Positions 7,925 to 17,795 of a DNA stretch of 64,000 bases are shown one piece after another. How positions within the stretch are numbered: the first letter of the stretch is position 1; the number at the start of each line of letters is the position of its first letter. The stretch is from NCBI GenBank assembly GCA_025352685.1, contig JANXSN010000073.1:1-64000 (forward strand). Reading direction: 5' to 3'. The notes beneath the pieces were generated by a model. It saw only the letters and a list, made by a program, of their open reading frames with translations. It ran no database searches and had not been told where the DNA came from. The position numbers were made by a program, and so were the translations under genes. The DNA comes from Sphingomonadales bacterium. GTDB lineage: Bacteria; Pseudomonadota; Alphaproteobacteria; Sphingomonadales; Sphingomonadaceae.

Positions 7925-9316
7925 ATGAGCCACCGCTTCGACCCCAGCAGCCTTCGCGAGTATGACATCCGCGGAATAGTCGGTGAGACTTTGGCGGAGG
8001 CGGATGCCTATGCCATCGGGCGCGGATTCGGAACGCGGATCCGGCGCAATGGCGGTACCAGGGCTGCCGTCGGCTATGATGGGCGCGTCTCGTCGCCGTC
8101 GCTTGAAGCTGAACTGGTCCGCGGCCTGACTGAAGCTGGCGTCGATGTTGTTCGTGTTGGTCTCGGCCCCACCCCGATGCTCTATTATGCGGAAGCCATT
8201 CTCGAGGTTGACGGAGCAGTGCAAGTCACCGGCAGTCACAACCCGTCTGAGTATAACGGTTTCAAGATGGTGCTGGCACATGCGCCGTTTTATGGCGCGG
8301 ATATTCAGGATCTGGCCGAGCTTGCGCGCGACGGTGACTGGGAGACGGGCGCGGGCACCGTAACCAGCTACGCGATTCTCGACGATTACGTAGCGCGGCT
8401 TGTACGCGATTACGACAGCGGACCGTTCCGAATTGGCTGGGACGCGGGCAATGGTGCATCGGGCGAAGTCATTGAAAAGTTGGTTAAGCTCCTGCCTGGC
8501 ACGCACAAGACAATTTTTACCGAAATCGACGGCTCATTCCCGAACCACCATCCCGATCCGACCGAGGAAAAAAACCTCGCCGACCTAAAAAGGCTTGTGC
8601 TCGACAATAAGCTCGATTTCGGGCTTGCATTCGATGGCGACGGTGATCGGATAGGGGCCGTTGACGGACAGGGACGTGTCGTCTGGGGCGACCAGATCCT
8701 CTCGATCCTCGCGCTGCCGTTGCTCGAGGCGCTTCCTGGCGCCACGATCATTGCCGACGTAAAGGCGTCGCAAATGCTGTATGACAGGATCGCCGAACTC
8801 GGCGGGACACCGTGCATGTGGAAGACCGGTCATAGCCTGATCAAAACCAAGATGAAGGAAACAGGCGCGCCTTTGGCTGGCGAGATGAGCGGGCACATTT
8901 TCTTTGCAAAGGACTATTACGATTTTTACGGGTTCGACGACGCTCAGTTCGCGGCGATACAGTTGATCCGTGCAATCGCGGCCCAAGGCGGTAGTCTCGC
9001 TGGTCTCAGGGACGCGATGCCCGCGCTCGTCAACACCCCCGAAATGCGTTTCCAGGTAGACGAAAGTCGCAAGTTTGCTGTCGTTGACGAAGTGCTCGAC
9101 CGGCTGGAGGCTGACGGCGCCACGGTCGACCGCACCGACGGTGCGCGTGTCAATACCCCGGATGGCTGGTGGCTGTTGCGCGCATCCAATACCCAGGACG
9201 TTCTGGTCGCGCGCGCCGAAGCGAACGATCAGGCCGGTCTCGACCGCCTGCTCGCGATGATCGACGCGCAACTTGCCGCTTCGGGCTTGAAACGGGGGTC
9301 TCAAGCCGCGCATTGA
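7925..9316 (+). CDS. Phosphomannomutase/phosphoglucomutase
   Basis: This is a full-length 463-residue alpha-D-phosphohexomutase. The catalytic phosphoserine loop is VTGSHNPSEYNG, the metal-binding loop is FDGDGDRIGAVD, the sugar-specificity loop is GEMSGHIFF, and the phosphate-binding loop lies near LLRASNTQD. It interconverts mannose or glucose 6- and 1-phosphates, feeding nucleotide-sugar synthesis for surface polysaccharide. It resembles the bifunctional AlgC/PMM-PGM group. It stands alone between mipZ and the hydroxylase gene. Confidence 0.93.
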   Translation: MSHRFDPSSLREYDIRGIVGETLAEADAYAIGRGFGTRIRRNGGTRAAVGYDGRVSSPSLEAELVRGLTEAGVDVVRVGLGPTPMLYYAEAILEVDGAVQVTGSHNPSEYNGFKMVLAHAPFYGADIQDLAELARDGDWETGAGTVTSYAILDDYVARLVRDYDSGPFRIGWDAGNGASGEVIEKLVKLLPGTHKTIFTEIDGSFPNHHPDPTEEKNLADLKRLVLDNKLDFGLAFDGDGDRIGAVDGQGRVVWGDQILSILALPLLEALPGATIIADVKASQMLYDRIAELGGTPCMWKTGHSLIKTKMKETGAPLAGEMSGHIFFAKDYYDFYGFDDAQFAAIQLIRAIAAQGGSLAGLRDAMPALVNTPEMRFQVDESRKFAVVDEVLDRLEADGATVDRTDGARVNTPDGWWLLRASNTQDVLVARAEANDQAGLDRLLAMIDAQLAASGLKRGSQAAH

Positions 9317-9510
9317 TTGTGCCTGGACAGGCTCCGTCACATTTTCTTCGCGGTGTTTGGTGTACGTTGGGTTCGCGTTCTGACCGGTTCGAGTCGTCGG
9401 CGACACGTGGATATGCCCGCAAATGGCGCCAGGCTCGACGGCTCCGAAGCGCGCTTGATATCGTTGTTTAGACGCTATGCGTACCATCGTGCCAGCGTTA
9501 GAAGCGCGCT

Positions 9511-10272
9511 ATGATCGGTATCATCCTCTCGGCACTCGCAATGACGGTCATTGTCGGTGTACGCTACTTGATAGCGAGCGGGGCGTTTGCCTGGGCGACG
9601 AAATGGCGCCATCCCACCCTTTACAGCGGCCTCAATGCGCAGATCGGCCGCGAAATCGGCTGGTCGCTGGCATCTGCGGCGATATACGGCGTTCCCGCTG
9701 GCGTTGTCGCCTGGGGTTGGCAGAATCGCGGGTGGACGAAGATCTACAGTGGCGTCGGCACTTACCCACTGTGGTACGTGCCGCTGTCGGTCCTGATTTA
9801 CCTGCTCGCACACGACGCCTGGTTCTACTGGACGCACCGCTGGATGCACACGCCGCGTCTGTTCAGGGTCGCTCACGCCGTCCACCACGCGAGCCGTCCG
9901 CCTACCGCATGGGCGGCCATGAGTTTTCATCCATGGGAGGCACTGACCGGGGCGGTTGTCATTCCAGCACTGGCGTTTATGATTCCGATACAGATCAGTG
10001 CGCTGGCTGTAGTATTGTCAATCATGACGGTGATGGGAGTGACCAACCATATGGGGTGGGAGGTATTTCCCCGTGCTGTGGTTCACGGCCCGTTAGGGAA
10101 GTGGCTGATAACGGCTACGCATCACCAAAGGCATCATGCTGAATACCGGGGGAACTATGGCTTATATTTTCGGCTCTGGGATTGCCTTTGCGGCACCGAC
10201 AAGGGGCTTGGTAGCTTTGACAGTGCCCACAGTTCTCTGGGCTCTGCTCGCGGCGGCAGCCCCTCCCGGTAG
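9511..10272 (+). CDS. Sterol desaturase/fatty acid hydroxylase family membrane protein
   Basis: The 253-residue integral membrane di-iron protein carries three histidine clusters typical of the superfamily: HDAWFYWTHRWMH, HAVHH and THHQRHH, between hydrophobic segments. It may hydroxylate or desaturate a lipid or carotenoid; the substrate is unknown. The family core ends near NYGLYFRLWDCLCGTDKGLG. The last 19 or so residues (SFDSAHSSLG onward) look like tail sequence and are encoded inside the start of the next gene in another frame. This long overlap is discussed in the findings. Confidence 0.85.
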   Translation: MIGIILSALAMTVIVGVRYLIASGAFAWATKWRHPTLYSGLNAQIGREIGWSLASAAIYGVPAGVVAWGWQNRGWTKIYSGVGTYPLWYVPLSVLIYLLAHDAWFYWTHRWMHTPRLFRVAHAVHHASRPPTAWAAMSFHPWEALTGAVVIPALAFMIPIQISALAVVLSIMTVMGVTNHMGWEVFPRAVVHGPLGKWLITATHHQRHHAEYRGNYGLYFRLWDCLCGTDKGLGSFDSAHSSLGSARGGSPSR

Positions 10273-10636
10273 CGTTGCTACCGATGTGAGTGGGTTGCGT
10301 TCAGCCAAAGGGCAGATTTTGGTTTGCATGACGACGCGCCCCGATATGTTTTCCAAATGCCAGAAAGATCCTGCCGCTCGTCGGCTGACTGTGCCGGTCG
10401 CACAGGCGCGCGACATCAGGTTCGACGACCTGCCGACTGGCGACTACGCGATCGCGCTGATCCACGACGAAAACAGCAATAACAAGCTTGACACTACCTT
10501 TGGCATCCCGCGCGAAGGGTTCGGGTTTTCGCGCAATCCCGTTATTCGTTTCGGCCCGCCAAGCTTTGCCGCGGCGCAGTTTCCCGTGGCCACCAGCCGT
10601 GTCGAAGAAGGCATCCGGGTTAAATACATGCTCTGA
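10157..10636 (+). CDS. DUF2141 domain-containing exported protein
   Basis: The 159-residue protein has a hydrophobic N-terminal stretch (ALTVPTVLWALLAAAAPPG) likely acting as a signal sequence. A small beta-rich DUF2141 domain follows: GQILVCMTTRPDMF, DLPTGDYAIALIHDENSNNKLDTTFGIPREGFGFSRNP. The NSNNKLDT segment and GIPxEGFGFS are hallmarks of the family. Function is unknown; it is periplasmic or outer-surface by inference. The start is uncertain: ATG at 10136 or 10157, or a later GTG, all lying within the hydroxylase gene. Confidence 0.82.
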   Translation: MAYIFGSGIAFAAPTRGLVALTVPTVLWALLAAAAPPGSVATDVSGLRSAKGQILVCMTTRPDMFSKCQKDPAARRLTVPVAQARDIRFDDLPTGDYAIALIHDENSNNKLDTTFGIPREGFGFSRNPVIRFGPPSFAAAQFPVATSRVEEGIRVKYML

Positions 10637-10705
10637 TGGGTCGCCATGGACCCCTTGGGCGTTTCGGTCGTTACGCCTCTAGTTAATCACTAAGGGAGCC
10701 CCGTC

Positions 10706-10852
10706 ATGTTGTGGACAATTGTTGTCATCCTCGTCGTGCTTTGGTTGTTGGGTTTCTCGCTTCACATCGGTGCGGGCCTGATTCACATCCTGCTGGTCGT
10801 GGCGCTCGTTGTCGGCCTGATCCAGCTCTTCTCCGGACGCAAGGTGCTTTAG
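10706..10852 (+). CDS. Lmo0937-family small membrane protein
   Basis: This 48-residue protein is absent from the ORF track. It reads MLWTIVVILVVLWLLGFSLHIG followed by a second hydrophobic span and ends LFSGRKVL. Two short membrane segments joined by a GFSLHIGAGLIH turn match the lmo0937 family of tiny membrane proteins, some of which are stress-linked. AAGGGAG precedes the ATG at good spacing. It lies immediately upstream of the TPP riboswitch. Confidence 0.85.
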   Translation: MLWTIVVILVVLWLLGFSLHIGAGLIHILLVVALVVGLIQLFSGRKVL

Positions 10853-10887
10853 CTGGACCGCCAGTTTCGATGCGCTTAGACGGGGAC

Positions 10888-12909
<2,022 letters not shown>

Positions 12910-12913
12910 TTTC

Positions 12914-13864
12914 CTAAAGCACGGTTTGGCCGGTCAGCGTCTTGTACCCATAGCCATGGACGCGCATCGTCAGCGCTTGACCAGCCGCCAGTGGCGCCCA
13001 TTTGCCGACCCATTGGACATAGCCGCTGTTGCTAGGGTTCGCCGCCCACATTTCCAGCCATGGCTTGATCGGATGCGAGACGAAATATCCAAGCGTGCCC
13101 TTGTCCCAGCGCTGGACGCGCTTCCCGTCGACGTACATCTCGACATAGCCGGTCTGTTGGTCGACCTTGATCCCAAAGCGCTTGCGCTGGCCCGACAGAT
13201 CGGTCCCCGCGAACAGCCTCACACTGTTCTGCTTGTGCACGCCGTTTACATAGACATGCATCGTCACGTCGAGCCCGTTGCGTCCCGCCAGCTCGAAATC
13301 GATCTCGTCGCGGCTCGTCGAGTCGTAGAGCCACAGCGGCGCTACAACCAACCCGTCCCGCAGTTGCGGCAGGGTGACCTCGGATTCCCACATACCGTCT
13401 GTCTTGGCTTCGGCCGACCCTGCTTGAATCTCGGGCGCGCCCGCAGCATCAAGCGTAAACAGCGTGTCCGCCCCGGTCGGTTGGTTGATATGGCCGAATT
13501 TCCACGCCAGCGGACTGTTGGCATTGGACCATTCGGATCCGATCCACTTCCCGCCCCAGTTCCACAGCCGCATTGTCGTCAGGTTGAGCGGGAGGAGCGG
13601 CGTTAGCACGGGCGTGGCGGGCGTTGAGACTGCGGTCGCCGTCTGCGTTCCGGTAGGTGCCACGGCGGTGACCGCCGTGGTCAGCGGCCATGTCGAAGAC
13701 ACACCGAGCAGCGGCGAGGTTGTGGCAGTCATCACGGCGGGCCTCGCAGATGCGGTCCTGGCTGCTGCCTGCGTTGTACTCGCTGGCGTTGTAAGCACGT
13801 GCGTCGACGCTCCAATCGCCAACCCCCCTGTTATCAGACTCGCCAATACAACTCCATTGGCCAT
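12914..13864 (-). CDS. GH16-like secreted beta-glucanase/lectin fold protein
   Basis: The 316-residue protein begins with a hydrophobic signal-like segment (MANGVVLASLITGGLAIGAS). A Thr/Ala/Pro-rich linker of roughly 70 residues follows, then a concanavalin-like domain. SRDEIDFELAGR contains the GH16 catalytic motif ExDxxE-like E-I-D-F-E. GYVEMYVDGKRVQRW and PWLEMWAANPSNSGYVQWVGKW fit the C-terminal half of that fold. It probably cleaves or remodels a beta-glucan or exopolysaccharide outside the cytoplasm. The track start at 13909 would add 15 residues before the signal; the ATG at 13864 is preferred. It ends 4 nt from thiC, convergent. Confidence 0.75.
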   Translation of the reverse strand: MANGVVLASLITGGLAIGASTHVLTTPASTTQAAARTASARPAVMTATTSPLLGVSSTWPLTTAVTAVAPTGTQTATAVSTPATPVLTPLLPLNLTTMRLWNWGGKWIGSEWSNANSPLAWKFGHINQPTGADTLFTLDAAGAPEIQAGSAEAKTDGMWESEVTLPQLRDGLVVAPLWLYDSTSRDEIDFELAGRNGLDVTMHVYVNGVHKQNSVRLFAGTDLSGQRKRFGIKVDQQTGYVEMYVDGKRVQRWDKGTLGYFVSHPIKPWLEMWAANPSNSGYVQWVGKWAPLAAGQALTMRVHGYGYKTLTGQTVL

Positions 13865-14169
13865 GCCACTGCATCCTGTCCGCCAAGCCGAGGAATTGGG
13901 GGCACACACAAGGACAAAACGCTAAAGCATGTGGTTAAACGCGGTGTGTGGAAGGGAGATCACCAATTTCGCCATGCCCATCATTTTCGTCTGCCTCAAA
14001 GTTTTATCGAAACCCCGTCTCGATCCAACATCGGCATCGCCGCGCACTGTTGGAACCGCGGTGCAATGCTCCCGGTCGGCCCGGGGCGCACGCACTTGTG
14101 CATGCCGATGGGGGCCACGGTGCCGGCGCTTGACGGTGGGAGGTGTTACAGAGCACGCAGGCTTGATCC

Positions 14170-14766
14170 ATGTGCCTGCTTTACCGCCTCGACGCTGCGT
14201 CAAACCAGATCGCAACGATTTTCGCCGCCGATCCCGGTCGGGACCCGTGGCCCGGTCATTACGTCGCTCCCGGTAAATTCGCGCCTGTGATCGTGCAGCG
14301 GCGGGAGGGCCGACGCCTCGTCCCGCGTTTATGGGGTGTCCCGCCACCGCCCAGGGTCGCCGCACAGGGTGGTCGGCCGGTCCATAATGTCCGCAATCTG
14401 GATTCACCTTTCTGGGTTGGCACGTTGCGTCACACCGAATTTCGCTGCCTCGTTCCTGTCACCAGCTTTATGGAATGGGGCGGCGTGAAGGGCATGCGCA
14501 CGCAGCACTGGTTCGTCGTGCCGTCCGAACCTGCGTTCGCCTTCGCTGGCATTTGGCGCGATAGCGAAGTGCCAAGTTTTGCCTTTCTTACCTGCGACCC
14601 CAATTCTTTGGTCGGTGCGGCCAATGACGCGTCGATGCCAGTCGTGCTTAACCCGTGGGATTACGACCGGTGGCTGACCGCTGAATGGAGCGAGGCGCGC
14701 AAGCTCGTTGATCCCTTTCCGTCGCAGTTGATGGCCAAAACTGGCACCCCTCAAGAGGCGGGCTGA
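14170..14766 (+). CDS. SRAP (YedK/HMCES) family protein
   Basis: The 198-residue protein starts MCLLYRL, so Cys2 becomes the N-terminal nucleophile that crosslinks abasic sites in the SRAP family. The conserved Asn lies in RPVHNVRNLDS and the Glu in VTSFMEWGG. The last catalytic position, normally His in HDRMP, reads NDASMPVVL, so the His appears to be Asn. The protein may still form the DNA-protein crosslink but with altered chemistry. It lies alone with no SOS box that I could recognise. Confidence 0.82.
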   Translation: MCLLYRLDAASNQIATIFAADPGRDPWPGHYVAPGKFAPVIVQRREGRRLVPRLWGVPPPPRVAAQGGRPVHNVRNLDSPFWVGTLRHTEFRCLVPVTSFMEWGGVKGMRTQHWFVVPSEPAFAFAGIWRDSEVPSFAFLTCDPNSLVGAANDASMPVVLNPWDYDRWLTAEWSEARKLVDPFPSQLMAKTGTPQEAG

Positions 14767-15057
14767 CTAGGGTGTGCAAGGCTACCCGGTGCGGGACCTC
14801 GCCAATCGGCCAGCGCGCAAGCGATGCCTGGCGGTGAAATGCGCGTGGCAGTGGAGCGCGATGATCCTGTGCTCGAAGGCAAGAAGGTCCCTCTTGCCGG
14901 TGTTGAGTAGGGCGATCGGGACGAAATACTGTGGTGGGGACTTCGGTCCACGCGAAGGCCCGTCACGCTGTATGCAGACGGCCGCCGATCGGCGACGGTT
15001 CCGGCCTGCGGCGCAAACCGTCTACCGGTGGAATAACTGCGCGCGCGTTGCCTTCTC

Positions 15058-15366
15058 TCAGGCTTTGCGCACAAATGCCGCCCGCAAAACCATACCCCTG
15101 ATGGCGTCGTCTCGGCAGTCGATTACTTGCGCATCGCCCGTGAGGCGGATCGATTTAGTCACCGTGCCTCGTTTCAGGATCTGGCCTGCGCCCTTGACGG
15201 CCAAGTCTTTGATCAGCGCGACCTGATCGTCGTCGGCCAACAGGTTGTCGACAGCGTCACGCACTGCGACGGTGTCGAGATTGCCGGTTACCGCACCATC
15301 GCCCTCGGGCTGCCATTCGCCGCTTGCTTCGTCGTAGACGTAGTCGTCGGGGTTGCGGTCGCTCAG
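15058..15366 (-). CDS. PhnA-like (YjdM) C-terminal-domain protein with an irregular start
   Basis: QVALIKDLAVKGAGQILKRGTVTKSIRLTGDAQVIDCR and the end LRAAFVRKA match the PhnA/YjdM C-terminal beta domain. The zinc ribbon of E. coli PhnA is absent, as in short alphaproteobacterial versions. The track starts at a GTG (15264), but the upstream in-frame codons read LSDRNPDDYVYDEASGEW, which resembles the N-terminus of sphingomonad homologues I recall. No ATG, GTG or TTG lies in frame before it, only CTG codons after a TGA. Removing one C from GGCGCTGAGC would create a GTG start or join ATG at 15376. It may be a CTG start, a recent frameshift or a sequencing error. Function is unknown despite the phosphonate name. 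Confidence 0.65.
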   Translation of the reverse strand: MSDRNPDDYVYDEASGEWQPEGDGAVTGNLDTVAVRDAVDNLLADDDQVALIKDLAVKGAGQILKRGTVTKSIRLTGDAQVIDCRDDAIRGMVLRAAFVRKA

Positions 15367-15388
15367 CGCCAGTCATCCTCACCGACAA

Positions 15389-15514
15389 TTATTTGATGGT
15401 AACAATCCCGACTGCACTTGGCTTGGTGGAGGGGTTGGACGCGTTGGCTTTGGGCGCCTTTTCGGCCTTGGGCTTGCGGACTTCCTTGCTCGATTTCTTC
15501 TGGCTCTTAGCCAT
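15389..15514 (-). CDS. Small basic 41-residue protein
   Basis: This short gene is absent from the ORF track. It reads MAKSQKKSSKEVRKPKAEKAPK and ends SAVGIVTIK. It is lysine-rich and probably disordered. AGGAAC stands six to seven nt before the ATG. Similar tiny lysine-rich proteins occur in sphingomonads by my recollection, with no known role. It lies just upstream of the PhnA-like gene on the same strand and may be co-transcribed. Confidence 0.65.
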   Translation of the reverse strand: MAKSQKKSSKEVRKPKAEKAPKANASNPSTKPSAVGIVTIK

Positions 15515-15607
15515 GAGCTGTTCCTAACGAGGGCGGGATGCCCGAAGCAGGCCTACACGAGATCGCGCGGCGCTGCGCTTAAAATCGCGGTGCGCCGCGG
15601 TCAGGGT

Positions 15608-15931
15608 TTAAAAATGCGCCTCAAATCGGCGCGAGACCACATCGAACACGGCGGGGTGCAGCGGCTGGATGAACTGGCATCCATGCCCTGATTTCGCCGT
15701 CCATACGACGATGGCCTCGAGCGCAGAGAAAGTGGGAATGCTCAGGAAAACTGTGACGCCGACGCCGATGCGGTAAATGCTTTCGACGCGAAAGCCGGTG
15801 ATCGACAGATCCTCGACATTCACCGTCATCCGTCCCCCACCCATTTCCCGCAACTGCGCAAGAATTCCCACTGTACGGCGTTCGGCTGCCCGTGCGTCCC
15901 GTCGAGGAGAATCATTTTGCATGATTTGCAT
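15608..15931 (-). CDS. PilZ domain protein
   Basis: The 107-residue protein is a single PilZ domain. The c-di-GMP-binding arginine box appears as RRDARAAERR near the N-terminus, and the second motif [D/N]xSxxG as EDLSITGFRV. A beta-rich segment VTVFLSIPTFSALEAIVVWTAKSGHGCQF follows. It should bind cyclic di-GMP and act through an unknown partner. The start could be either of two nearby ATGs. It is divergent from the P450 gene. Confidence 0.85.
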   Translation of the reverse strand: MQIMQNDSPRRDARAAERRTVGILAQLREMGGGRMTVNVEDLSITGFRVESIYRIGVGVTVFLSIPTFSALEAIVVWTAKSGHGCQFIQPLHPAVFDVVSRRFEAHF

Positions 15932-16048
15932 CGCTTCTATTACGGCTGACAGGCATACAAAGTTTACCTGTCGTCACGATAAACTATGCACACTGGCGTC
16001 GCTGCGATGGAACGCTTACTTGTATGCGTGTAAATAAGAGGGGTGCCG

Positions 16049-17419
16049 ATGGCCCGCGCTGACCGTTTCGAAGCCAATCCGCACTGGCTGCCGCTCAATC
16101 CGCCGGGCGCGCTTGACCATATTCCCGGCGAAGATGGCTGGATGCCCGTGCTCGGCACGACGTTGAAATTGCTCGCCGATCCGCCGGGATACGTGCGCGG
16201 GATGCATGCCAAATACGGACCAGTTTATCGCCACAAGAGCTTTGGTGGGCGCAATGTAACGCTGCTTGGCCCGGACGCGAACGAGCTGGTGTTGTTCGAC
16301 CGCGACAAGATCTTTTCGTCCGAACAGGGCTGGGGTCCGATGCTCAACCTGTTGTTTCCCCGCGGGCTGATGCTGATGGATTTTGAAAAACACCGGGTCC
16401 ACCGCCGCACGCTGTCGGTTGCTTTCAAGACCGAACCCATGAAGCTTTATGCTGAAGCACTGAACGACGGCATCCGGGCCCGCGTCGACAGTTGGTCGGG
16501 CGCGTCGTTCAATTTCTATCCGGCGATCAAGGAATTGACGCTTGATCTGGCCGCCACATCGTTTCTCGGCATCCCGTTCGGGCCCGACGCGGCAAAGATA
16601 AATAAAGCGTTTGTCGATATGGTCCAGGCGTCGATCGCGGTGATCCGTATTCCAATTCCGGGCACCGCAATGGGGCGCGGCGTTGCGGCGCGGAATTATC
16701 TCGTCGATTATTTCGGACGCGAAGTACCCAAGCGTCGTGCTGGCACGGCGGAGGATATGTTTTCGCAAATCTGCCGCGCAACACATGAGGACGGCTCGCA
16801 GCTGTCGGTCGACGAGATTGTCGATCACATGAACTTCCTGATGATGGCGGCGCACGACACCATCACGTCGTCGGCGACCGCGCTGATGATGATGCTCGGC
16901 CGCAATCCCGATTGGCAGGTCAAGCTGCGCACCGAAATGGACGGTCTGGGCGTCAATGGCGACAACCTGCCCTATGACGCGCTCGGCGAGCTTTCGCTGA
17001 CCGAATATGCTTTTAAAGAATCGATGCGGATGATGACGCCGGTGCCGTCGATTCCTCGCCGCGCGGTCAGGGATTTTGAGTTTCGCGGACATAAATTTCC
17101 GGCAGGCACGTTTGTCGGAATCAATACGCATTTCGTGCATCACATGGCAGAACATTGGCCCGAACCCGAAAAGTTCGACCCGATGCGCTTTGCGCCGGAC
17201 GAGTCTCGAGCGCGCCATAAATATGCTTGGAGCCCATTTGGCGGAGGCGCGCACATGTGCCTCGGCCTGCACTTTGCTTATATGCAGGTAAAGATTCTGC
17301 TTTGGCATGTAGTGCGCACCCATCGCATCGCGCTGCCCACGGGGTCGGGCGAAAAGTGGCAAGCGTGGCCGATTCCCCAGCCGCGCGATGGATTGCCGCT
17401 TCGCCTCGAGCGGCTCTAA
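16049..17419 (+). CDS. Cytochrome P450
   Basis: The 456-residue soluble P450 has the heme-ligand loop FGGGAHMCLGLHFA, the K-helix ExxR as FKESMRMM, and the oxygen-activating I-helix segment AAHDTITS. No membrane anchor is visible, as usual for bacterial P450s. It likely hydroxylates a lipid, terpenoid or xenobiotic; the substrate is unknown and no ferredoxin or reductase gene is nearby. AGAGGGG before the ATG supports this start over the GTG two codons upstream. A 448-aa antisense ORF is a shadow. Confidence 0.93.
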   Translation: MARADRFEANPHWLPLNPPGALDHIPGEDGWMPVLGTTLKLLADPPGYVRGMHAKYGPVYRHKSFGGRNVTLLGPDANELVLFDRDKIFSSEQGWGPMLNLLFPRGLMLMDFEKHRVHRRTLSVAFKTEPMKLYAEALNDGIRARVDSWSGASFNFYPAIKELTLDLAATSFLGIPFGPDAAKINKAFVDMVQASIAVIRIPIPGTAMGRGVAARNYLVDYFGREVPKRRAGTAEDMFSQICRATHEDGSQLSVDEIVDHMNFLMMAAHDTITSSATALMMMLGRNPDWQVKLRTEMDGLGVNGDNLPYDALGELSLTEYAFKESMRMMTPVPSIPRRAVRDFEFRGHKFPAGTFVGINTHFVHHMAEHWPEPEKFDPMRFAPDESRARHKYAWSPFGGGAHMCLGLHFAYMQVKILLWHVVRTHRIALPTGSGEKWQAWPIPQPRDGLPLRLERL

Positions 17420-17436
17420 GCCACCTCCGCTTTTTT
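17409..17436 (+). terminator. Possible intrinsic terminator after the P450 gene
   Basis: AGCGG and CCGCT flank the P450 stop codon region and are followed directly by six T residues. An alternative GGCT-CTA-AGCC hairpin lies inside. The stem is short and the loop long, so this is a weak call. Confidence 0.35.
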
Positions 17437-17492
17437 AATTTCTTCATCTTTTTCAGATACGAATCTGTTCTGGGCAAAGGGGGAGATCGAGA

Positions 17493-17795
17493 GTGAGCGA
17501 GACAAATTCGAATTTTGCGATGACCGACGACCGCCGGTCGAGACGGACGGACATGAGCGCTGCCGCTCGGATCGAGGCTGGCCCCGGACAGGCGTTCGCG
17601 GTAACAGTCCATAATGTGTCGGCGCACGGCGTGATGGTTGAGGTCGATCTGCGTTTCGTCCCCGGCCGTTCGGTTACGATCGAAATGACAGGCCTTGGGC
17701 GCGTCCACGGGCGCGTGGCTTGGGTGCGCGAGGGCCATGCCGGCATTGCCTTTGTCGACCCGCTGACGATCGATCAGATCAACGCCATTCTCTGA
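17493..17795 (+). CDS. PilZ domain protein
   Basis: The 100-residue protein carries DDRRSRRTD as a likely arginine box and HNVSAHGVMVEV as the [D/N]xSxxG motif, followed by the typical VHGRVAWVREGHAGIAFVDP. It should bind cyclic di-GMP. The GTG at 17493 follows AGGGGGAGA; an internal ATG nine codons later is the alternative. Together with the PilZ gene on the far side, it brackets the P450 gene. Confidence 0.85.
   Translation: MSETNSNFAMTDDRRSRRTDMSAAARIEAGPGQAFAVTVHNVSAHGVMVEVDLRFVPGRSVTIEMTGLGRVHGRVAWVREGHAGIAFVDPLTIDQINAIL

Noticed and set aside
8585-9487. 300-aa minus-strand ORF
   Set aside because: Antisense to the phosphohexomutase gene and without recognisable features.
16016-17362. 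448-aa minus-strand ORF
   Set aside because: Antisense shadow of the P450 gene, His/Arg-rich, no ribosome binding site.
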